A stretch of 11,234 nucleotides of DNA, taken from the NCBI GenBank assembly GCA_045630765.1, contig JAZQTM010000020.1:1-11234 (forward strand). Reading direction: 5' to 3'. The position numbers and the translations under genes are program-made. Under the pieces are notes generated by a model, which saw nothing but the letters and a program-made list of their open reading frames with translations, ran no database searches and was not told the origin of the DNA. Below, piece by piece: positions 5,464 through 11,234 of the stretch (position 1 is the first letter of the stretch; the number at the start of each line of letters is the position of its first letter). Source of the stretch: RGIG3009 sp045630765. GTDB lineage: Bacteria; Bacillota; Clostridia; Oscillospirales; Acutalibacteraceae.

Positions 5464-7941
5464 ATGACGCAGACCGCTGTTGTAAAAGTAGCAGTGGAAC
5501 AGACGGCGTTTCATTTTGATAAGCTGTACAGTTACCGCGTCACGCCGGATCTGTCAGAACTTGTGACGGGTTGCCGTGTGTTGGTGCCTTTTGGAAAAGG
5601 CAACCGTTTTCGGCAAGGTATCGTTGTGGAAACCGAATACGTCGCGACGGAACAAGCAGAACCTCTCAAACCCGTGATGGCGGTGTTGGATGAACAGCCG
5701 TTGCTGGACGACGAATTGATGTCGCTCACGCGATGGATGAAGGAACGCACTTTCTGTACTGTGTTTGATGCGGTACGCGCTATGCTTCCGACCGGTTTAT
5801 ACTGGAACGTTAAACCGATATATCGTCCGGTACAGCCGCTTTCCGAACAAGAAAAACAAGCGATGTCATCCGACGAAGCAGCGTTATATGCACTGGCGTG
5901 TACGATGCTGGTGCGTTCTCCCGACGGTATTGCAGGCGATAAATTGCTTGACTGTGCGGGGCTCGCGAATGCCGATAAGCTGCCCGAACGGATGGTGAAA
6001 AAAGGATGGTTTACCCGTGGCGAGGATGCGTCCCGTCGTACGGGAGATGCCACCCGCCGTATGGCGCGGCTTGCCGTGCCGCCGGAAGAACTGGAAACGG
6101 CAATGCGCGAGAGTCGCGTCAGCCCCAAACAACGATCGGTATTGGCCCTGCTGGAGGAGGTCGGTACAGCATCCGTCAAGGAGTTGTGCTATCTCGCCGG
6201 TGTGACCGGTGCCGTTTTGTCGGCTTTGGAGAAAAAACAGTTGGTGGAATGTTACGAGAAAGAGATCCTTCGCTCGCCGTTCGCCGCTCTGTCGCCGCGT
6301 CCGGAAACGATTACGCTCAATGCGGAACAACAGACCGCCTTTGAGGGGCTCAAAGCCCGCTATGAACAACCCGATGCTGCGTGTGCGCTTTTATACGGCG
6401 TTACCGGAAGTGGGAAAACGCAAGTATATATCAAACTGATCGATACGGTCATTGCTGACGGCAAACAAGCGTTGGTCTTGGTCCCTGAAATTTCGCTTAC
6501 ACCGCAGACAATGGAATTATTCTTGCGCCGATACGGCAACCGTGTTGCCGTGTTGCATAGCGGTTTGTCCGTTGGTGAGCGTATGGATGAATGGAAACGT
6601 ATTCGACGTGGAGAAGCCGATATTGTTGTCGGTACCCGCTCGGCGGTGTTTGCACCGCTCTCTCGCCTTGGCATTATCATTATGGACGAGGAGCAGGAAC
6701 ATACGTATAAATCTGAAAACACCCCGCGTTATCACGCGCGTGATGTTGCGAAGTTCCGTTGTCACTATCATCAGGCATTATTGCTGTTAACGTCGGCGAC
6801 ACCGAGCGTGGAAAGCTATCAGGCGGCGCTCAGCGGTCGCTATTCGCTGCATACTATTACGGGTCGTTACGGCGAGGCGATGCTCCCGCAAGTACAGGTC
6901 GTTGATATGCGGGAGAAATTGGGAACGTCGCTGTTCAGCGAAACGTTGCGACAGGAACTTGCCGACTGCTTTGAACAAGGAAAGCAAGCAATCCTGCTCT
7001 TAAACCGTCGCGGGTATCATACTTTTCTTTCCTGCCGAACTTGTGGCAAGATTATGACCTGCCCGTCTTGCAGTATTTCATTGACCTATCACCGCGCAAG
7101 CGGCAAACTGATGTGTCACTATTGCGGTCACACTCAGCCGCCCACGGTGCGTTGCCCCGAATGCGGCTCGGATAAGGTGCGGTATTCCGGTATGGGTACG
7201 CAACGCGTGGAGGAGGAACTTGCGCAGCTGTTTCCCTCCATTCGGATTTTGCGTATGGATGCCGACAGCACGATGTCGCGCTTTGCATACGAGGAGAAAT
7301 TCCGTGCGTTTGCTGCAGGGGAATATGACGTAATGATCGGTACCCAAATGGTAGCAAAGGGCTTGGATTTCCCGAACGTGTCACTCGTTGGTGTATTATC
7401 GGCGGATCAAGCCTTGTATGCCGAGGATTACCGTTCTTTTGAAACGGCATTTTCATTGCTCACTCAAGTGGTTGGGCGAGCGGGACGACACGATACGCCC
7501 GGTAAAGCAATCATTCAGACGACCGTGCCGGAGCATTACGTGATCGATTTGTCATCAAAACAAGAATATCCTGCTTTTTACGAGGTGGAAATCGCCGCCC
7601 GTAAATTGATGAAATATCCGCCGTTTGCCGATATTGGACTGTTTGGGTTTGTCGGCGCGGATGAGAAAGGTGTTAAGGTTGCTGCCGCGCGGTTTTTAGC
7701 GTTGTTACGGCAGACGGCAGCACATCCCGATTATGAGGGATTACCGCTGATCGCCTTGGATCCTACGCCGGCGTCGGTGGCGCGTGTGGCGGGGAAATAC
7801 CGTTATAAACTTATCGTGAAACTTGCCAATAACACGCGCACACGCACTTTAATTGCCGAACTGCTCAAAGCATTTGCTGCTTTGCCGGAAAGCAAGGGTG
7901 TCACGGTGTATGCCGACATCAATCCGGCAACGATTTTATAA
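5464..7941 (+). CDS. priA: Primosomal protein N' (replication restart helicase PriA)
   Basis: An 825-residue superfamily 2 helicase that recognises abandoned replication forks and reloads the replisome. The N-terminal 3'-end-binding domain (about 1-110) begins VKVAVEQTAFHFDKLYSY. A winged-helix-like region follows (about 200-260). The helicase core has Walker A GVTGSGKT (312-319, Lys318), LVPEISLTPQT, GTRSAVFAPL, Walker B MDEEQ (407-411) and LTSATPS. Eight zinc cysteines form four CxxC pairs: 524/527, 533/536, 551/554 and 564/567. The second helicase lobe has GTQMVAKGLDFP and QVVGRAGRH. Walker B ends in Gln rather than the DEEH of Escherichia coli PriA. All domains are present and the length is normal. 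The ribosome site GGAGGAG (5452-5458) precedes the ATG, and def follows after 14 bases. Confidence 0.97.
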   Translation: MTQTAVVKVAVEQTAFHFDKLYSYRVTPDLSELVTGCRVLVPFGKGNRFRQGIVVETEYVATEQAEPLKPVMAVLDEQPLLDDELMSLTRWMKERTFCTVFDAVRAMLPTGLYWNVKPIYRPVQPLSEQEKQAMSSDEAALYALACTMLVRSPDGIAGDKLLDCAGLANADKLPERMVKKGWFTRGEDASRRTGDATRRMARLAVPPEELETAMRESRVSPKQRSVLALLEEVGTASVKELCYLAGVTGAVLSALEKKQLVECYEKEILRSPFAALSPRPETITLNAEQQTAFEGLKARYEQPDAACALLYGVTGSGKTQVYIKLIDTVIADGKQALVLVPEISLTPQTMELFLRRYGNRVAVLHSGLSVGERMDEWKRIRRGEADIVVGTRSAVFAPLSRLGIIIMDEEQEHTYKSENTPRYHARDVAKFRCHYHQALLLLTSATPSVESYQAALSGRYSLHTITGRYGEAMLPQVQVVDMREKLGTSLFSETLRQELADCFEQGKQAILLLNRRGYHTFLSCRTCGKIMTCPSCSISLTYHRASGKLMCHYCGHTQPPTVRCPECGSDKVRYSGMGTQRVEEELAQLFPSIRILRMDADSTMSRFAYEEKFRAFAAGEYDVMIGTQMVAKGLDFPNVSLVGVLSADQALYAEDYRSFETAFSLLTQVVGRAGRHDTPGKAIIQTTVPEHYVIDLSSKQEYPAFYEVEIAARKLMKYPPFADIGLFGFVGADEKGVKVAAARFLALLRQTAAHPDYEGLPLIALDPTPASVARVAGKYRYKLIVKLANNTRTRTLIAELLKAFAALPESKGVTVYADINPATIL

Positions 7942-7955
7942 AGGAGACTTCTACA

Positions 7956-8402
7956 ATGGCTATTCGCAACATTCTCAAAAATGACGATCCCGCACTGCGT
8001 AAAGCATGTCGCCCCGTGACCGAGTTCAACGAGCGGCTGTGGCAGTTGCTCGACGATATGGCGGATACCATGCATAAAGCGGGGGGTGTCGGCTTGGCAG
8101 GACCGCAAGTCGGCGTTTTGCGTCGCCTTTTTGTAATGGATCTCGGTGAAGGCGTGATTGAAGCTATCAATCCCGAAATTATCAGCACGCACGGCAAACA
8201 GACGGGGCCTGAGGGATGCTTATCGTTCCCGAATCAGTGGGACGAGGTCACTCGTCCGAAACGCGTTAAGTTCAAAGCACAGGACAGAAACGGCAAATGG
8301 TTTATTATGACGGGCGAGGACTTGATGGCACGTTGCATTTGCCACGAAACCGATCATTTGGACGGCGTCGTGTTTTTGGACAGAGTAGGAGAGTCTAAAT
8401 GA
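7956..8402 (+). CDS. def: Peptide deformylase
   Basis: A 148-residue metalloenzyme that removes the formyl group from the initiator methionine of new proteins. The three family motifs are present. Motif 1 is GVGLAGPQVG (44-53), with Gly49 where most enzymes have Ala. Motif 2 is EGCLS (86-90, Cys88 a metal ligand). Motif 3 is HETDH (130-134, His130 and His134 metal ligands, Glu131 catalytic). The length suits a short type 1 or clostridial enzyme. AAGGAG (7941-7946) precedes the ATG. The stop overlaps the fmt start in ATGA (8399-8402), coupling removal of the formyl group to the enzyme that adds it. Confidence 0.96.
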   Translation: MAIRNILKNDDPALRKACRPVTEFNERLWQLLDDMADTMHKAGGVGLAGPQVGVLRRLFVMDLGEGVIEAINPEIISTHGKQTGPEGCLSFPNQWDEVTRPKRVKFKAQDRNGKWFIMTGEDLMARCICHETDHLDGVVFLDRVGESK

Positions 8403-9325
8403 ACGTGATTTTTATGGGGACACCGGAATTTGCGGTTCCCTGTTTGGAAAGAGTAATAGAAGACGGCCACACCGTTTCGTTGGTTGTTACGCAAGGGGAT
8501 AAACCGCGCGGCAGAGGTCAAAAACTGATGCCGCCGCCCGTAAAAGCGTGCGCTTTGGAACACGGGCTTCACGTATTTCAACCGACAACTTTAAAAGACG
8601 AGGCTGTGCAGGAAGAACTGCGCCGCTACAACGCCGATGTAATCATCGTGGTAGCTTATGGCAAGATCTTGCCGAAAGCGGTTCTTGATATGCCGCCGCA
8701 CGGTTGTATTAACGTACACGCTTCATTGTTGCCGCGGTATCGTGGTGCTGCTCCCATTCAGTGGGCGGTACTGAACGGCGAACCCGAAACCGGTGTGACG
8801 ACGATGTATATGGATGTGGGTTTAGACACCGGCGATATGTTGCTCAAATCCTCTTGTCACATTACGGAGAATATGACGGCAGGCGAATTGCACGACGCGT
8901 TGTCGGTGCAGGGTGCCGTGTTGTTGTCTGATACCTTGAAAGCACTGGAAAACGGCACGTTGACACGCACGCCGCAAACGGGGGAGAGCAATTACGCTCC
9001 AATGTTGGATAAAAGCTTATGCACGATGGATTTCAAAAAATCGGCGGCAGAGTTGCACAATCAAGTGCGTGGATTAAATCCGTGGCCGACCGCTACCGCC
9101 AAGGTGGGCGGCAAGATATTAAAAATTCATCGCACGCGTGTTGGCGCTGCTTGTGACGTTAAGCCCAATATCGTTATCAATACTTCACCATTCACGGTAT
9201 CGTGCGGTGAAGGGACTTCATTGATTTTGTTAGAGGTACAAGGTGAGGGTGGCAAGCGAATGGCGGCAGAAGACTTCTTCCGCGGTCATCCGATTCCGCT
9301 TAACACTTGTTTCTCGGAGGAGTAA
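8399..9325 (+). CDS. fmt: Methionyl-tRNA formyltransferase
   Basis: A 308-residue enzyme that transfers a formyl group from 10-formyltetrahydrofolate to Met-tRNAfMet for translation initiation. It starts MNVIFMGTPEFAVPCLE, the usual family start, and has DKPRGRGQKLMPPPVK. The catalytic region is INVHASLLPRYRGAAPIQ, with Asn105, His107 and the SLLPxxRG signature at 109-116, then MDVGLDTGDML with Asp143. These correspond to the catalytic Asn-His-Asp set. The C-terminal tRNA-binding domain is recognisable from the FKKSAAELHNQVRGLNPWP stretch. Length is normal. AGGAG at 8387-8391, inside the end of def, is its ribosome site. rsmB begins three bases after its stop. Confidence 0.97.
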   Translation: MNVIFMGTPEFAVPCLERVIEDGHTVSLVVTQGDKPRGRGQKLMPPPVKACALEHGLHVFQPTTLKDEAVQEELRRYNADVIIVVAYGKILPKAVLDMPPHGCINVHASLLPRYRGAAPIQWAVLNGEPETGVTTMYMDVGLDTGDMLLKSSCHITENMTAGELHDALSVQGAVLLSDTLKALENGTLTRTPQTGESNYAPMLDKSLCTMDFKKSAAELHNQVRGLNPWPTATAKVGGKILKIHRTRVGAACDVKPNIVINTSPFTVSCGEGTSLILLEVQGEGGKRMAAEDFFRGHPIPLNTCFSEE

Positions 9326-9328
9326 TGC

Positions 9329-10660
9329 ATGGCTGATGCTCGTATTACCGTCGTTAGGGCGCTTGCCGGCTTGCACCGCGAAAAGCAGTATTCCAATATC
9401 GTGCTGGACGAGCTTCTCAAAACAGGAGAGTTGTCCGAAAAAGATCGTGCATTCGCATCGCGCTTATTTTACGGTGTGATCGAGCGGCGTCTTACCATCG
9501 ACTACGTGTTGGAACACGCATCCTCTGTTCCGCTTCGCAAAGTACATCCGCTGGTGCTGGAAACGTTGCGCGTAGCGGTATACCAGTTGCTCTATATGGA
9601 TAAGATTCCGCCGTCCGCAGCGGTGAACGAAGCTGTTTCGGGCGTGCGACGCTTGAAGCAGGGGAATGCTTCCGGTTTTGTCAACGGTGTGCTGCGCGGC
9701 ATGCTGCGCAGCCGTGAAACCTTGCTTGACGGTTTGTCGGGGGATAGTGCTTTATCGGTGATGAATTCCTGCCCGACGGAGCTGATCGCGTTTTGGCGAG
9801 AGGCGTACGGCGAGGAGAAAATGAAAGCGTTAGTCGCTTCCATCAACGATGTGCCCGAATCGTACGTGCGGGTGAACACCTTACGCACCACCGATGAAGA
9901 CTTTTCCAAAACACTGCAAAATCTCGGGATTAGTTACCAAATTGAGTCGGATATCCCGCATTGTTTTGAGCTAAAATGCGCGTATTTGGGAAATAAACTT
10001 GAATTAACGGACAAAAACTGCTATTATTATCAGGATAAGGCGTCGCAATATGCGTGCCTTGCCTTGGATGCACAGCCCGGTGAGGCGATTGCAGACGTTT
10101 GCGCGGCACCCGGCGGAAAAAGTTTTACCGTCGCACAGTATATGCAGAATAGCGGTCGCCTACTTTCGTGCGATGTGTATCCGAATAAATGCGAAACGAT
10201 CGAGCGCCGTGCAACACAGCTCGGCATCACGATCTTGCAAACTGCGGTGCGCGATGCATCAACGCCGTGTCCCGCACCGCTGAGAGGCGCGTTTGATCGC
10301 GTGATCTGTGACGTCCCGTGTTCGGGGCTCGGTGTCATCCGCCGTAAACCTGAAATCCGCTATAAATCGCCGGATGTGTTCAAAGAACTGCCTGAATTGC
10401 AGTATGCTATTTTGGAACGCAGTGCTGAGCTCGTGAAAGCGGGCGGTGTACTGCAATATTCTACTTGCACGTTAAATCCGGCGGAGAATGAGCAGATTGT
10501 CCGGCGGTTTTTGAGCGAACACGCGGAGTTTTCACCGCGCATTTTACCGTTGAAAACGTGTTTTGAGGCGGCGGGAGAGGCGCCCTCGCATATCCTCACC
10601 CTGTTTCCGCATATCCATAAGACCGACGGTTTCTTTATCGCCGGTTTTGAGAAAAAATGA
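9329..10660 (+). CDS. rsmB: 16S rRNA (cytosine-5) methyltransferase RsmB
   Basis: A 443-residue enzyme that methylates a cytosine of 16S rRNA (C967 in Escherichia coli) using S-adenosylmethionine. Residues 1 to about 135 form the NusB-like RNA-binding domain (beginning MADARITVVRALAGL, with AVNEAVSG). The Rossmann domain follows with motif I DVCAAPGGK (256-264), motif IV DVPCSG (328-333, Cys331) and motif VI STC (378-380, Cys380 the expected nucleophile). Both cysteines needed for the m5C mechanism are present, and the protein ends normally with a DGFFIAGF segment. GGAGG (9316-9320) lies within the last fmt codons, and the start is three bases after the fmt stop, so the two are probably coupled. 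Confidence 0.96.
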   Translation: MADARITVVRALAGLHREKQYSNIVLDELLKTGELSEKDRAFASRLFYGVIERRLTIDYVLEHASSVPLRKVHPLVLETLRVAVYQLLYMDKIPPSAAVNEAVSGVRRLKQGNASGFVNGVLRGMLRSRETLLDGLSGDSALSVMNSCPTELIAFWREAYGEEKMKALVASINDVPESYVRVNTLRTTDEDFSKTLQNLGISYQIESDIPHCFELKCAYLGNKLELTDKNCYYYQDKASQYACLALDAQPGEAIADVCAAPGGKSFTVAQYMQNSGRLLSCDVYPNKCETIERRATQLGITILQTAVRDASTPCPAPLRGAFDRVICDVPCSGLGVIRRKPEIRYKSPDVFKELPELQYAILERSAELVKAGGVLQYSTCTLNPAENEQIVRRFLSEHAEFSPRILPLKTCFEAAGEAPSHILTLFPHIHKTDGFFIAGFEKK

Positions 10661-10672
10661 GGTGTCTGTCCG

Positions 10673-11234
10673 ATGCCGGAGGATCTAAAATCCCTTACAA
10701 CCGAACAGATCACGGAACGTATCGTTGCACTGGGGCATCCCGCATTTCGCGGTAAGCAGATTGCACAGTGGTTGGCGAACGGGTGTACCTCGTTTGAGGA
10801 TATGACCAATTTGCCGCTTCCTTTGCGTGAGCAGTTGAAAACGACGTTTTTCATTCCGGGAGTAACGGTTCTGCAAAAATGGCAATCACAGATTGACGAA
10901 ACCACGAAATACCTGTTTGAATTATCCGACGGTGAAACGGTGGAATCGGTGCTGATGCATTACCATCACGGTTGGTCACAGTGCCTGTCCACTCAAGTGG
11001 GTTGCCGTATGGGTTGCTCGTTTTGCGCAACGGGTATGGGCGGTTTGTCCCGCAACTTATCCGCGGCAGAAATGCTGTCCCAGATCGAAACGGCGCAGAA
11101 AGACCGCGGTATCCGCGTGTCTTCCGTTGTACTGATGGGTATGGGCGAGCCGATGGACAACTACGAACAGGTATTGGAATTCTTGCGATCACTCGCCCGT
11201 CCGGGCGGTGTCAATATTGGGTTGCGCCACGTAT
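10673..11234 (+). CDS. rlmN: 23S rRNA/tRNA (adenine-C2) methyltransferase RlmN (partial, 3' end missing)
   Basis: The first 187 codons of a radical-SAM methyltransferase that makes 2-methyladenosine in 23S rRNA and some tRNAs. The frame is open to the window edge. The N-terminal accessory domain has HPAFRGKQIAQWL and ESVLMHYHHGWSQCLSTQ. The radical-SAM cluster motif is CRMGCSFC (Cys111, 115, 118). Cys104 lies seven residues before it and corresponds to the Escherichia coli Cys118 that takes part in resolving the covalent intermediate. LMGMGEPMDNYEQV follows. The second mechanistic cysteine near the C-terminus is outside the window. Cfr has the same fold; the operon position after rsmB favours RlmN. 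The ribosome site GAGGTG overlaps the rsmB stop and is weaker than that of its neighbours; the gap is 12 bases. Confidence 0.95.
   Translation, partial: MPEDLKSLTTEQITERIVALGHPAFRGKQIAQWLANGCTSFEDMTNLPLPLREQLKTTFFIPGVTVLQKWQSQIDETTKYLFELSDGETVESVLMHYHHGWSQCLSTQVGCRMGCSFCATGMGGLSRNLSAAEMLSQIETAQKDRGIRVSSVVLMGMGEPMDNYEQVLEFLRSLARPGGVNIGLRHV

Noticed and set aside
6682..6696. DEEQ instead of DEEH in PriA Walker B as a possible defective helicase
   Set aside because: Gln at this place is tolerated in superfamily 2 helicases and, as far as I recall, occurs in clostridial PriA proteins. All other motifs and zinc cysteines are intact.
8079..8111. Gly in place of the second Ala of deformylase motif 1 as a sign of altered function
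   Set aside because: It is a conservative change; all metal and catalytic residues are present and the operon position is normal.
274..11234. Search for mobile elements, defence systems, CRISPR, tRNA and rRNA
   Set aside because: No transposase, integrase, repeat-spacer pattern or structured RNA was seen. The region is dense with conserved housekeeping genes.

Overview
The window looks like chromosomal DNA from a low-to-mid GC anaerobic Firmicute, most likely a Clostridia/Oscillospirales (Ruminococcaceae-like) bacterium. This rests on three things: strong AGGAGG-type ribosome binding sites before almost every gene, the yicC-remA-gmk-rpoZ-priA-def-fmt-rsmB-rlmN gene order typical of Firmicutes, and an adjacent biotin-dependent carboxyltransferase cassette. 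All supported genes are on the + strand and codon use looks uniform. I saw no tRNA, rRNA, CRISPR array, insertion sequence or phage gene.

Region 1 (2-273) holds the 3' end of an unidentified gene and a regulatory intergenic region. That region has a sigma-A type promoter (TTGTTA, 17 bp, TATACT) whose -10 element lies inside an 18-bp near-perfect palindrome, a candidate operator.

Region 2 (274-3461) is a three-gene biotin cassette. It encodes a short, divergent acyl-CoA carboxyltransferase (419 aa), a free-standing biotin carrier with an Ala/Pro linker (137 aa), and an OadA/5S-type carboxyltransferase with no biotin domain of its own (466 aa). The subunit set matches propionibacterial transcarboxylase (12S, 1.3S, 5S). 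No membrane Na+-pump subunit (OadB/OadG) lies in the cassette. A 14-bp perfect stem without a T-tract follows it.

Region 3 (3487-11234) is a tightly packed housekeeping operon: yicC (endoribonuclease), remA (DNA-binding regulator), gmk (GMP kinase), rpoZ (RNA polymerase omega), priA (replication restart helicase), def and fmt (N-formylmethionine cycle), rsmB (16S rRNA m5C methyltransferase) and rlmN (23S rRNA/tRNA m2A methyltransferase, cut by the window end). Gaps are -11 to +33 bases, with an ATGA overlap at def/fmt and an 11-base overlap at remA/gmk. It links nucleotide supply, transcription, replication restart, translation initiation and rRNA modification. coaBC, which sits between rpoZ and priA in Bacillus subtilis, is absent from that position.

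Most of the window is ordinary conserved genome. The parts worth a second look are the biotin cassette, its carboxyltransferase with altered active-site glycines, and the palindromic promoter in front of it. I found no clearly undescribed system.
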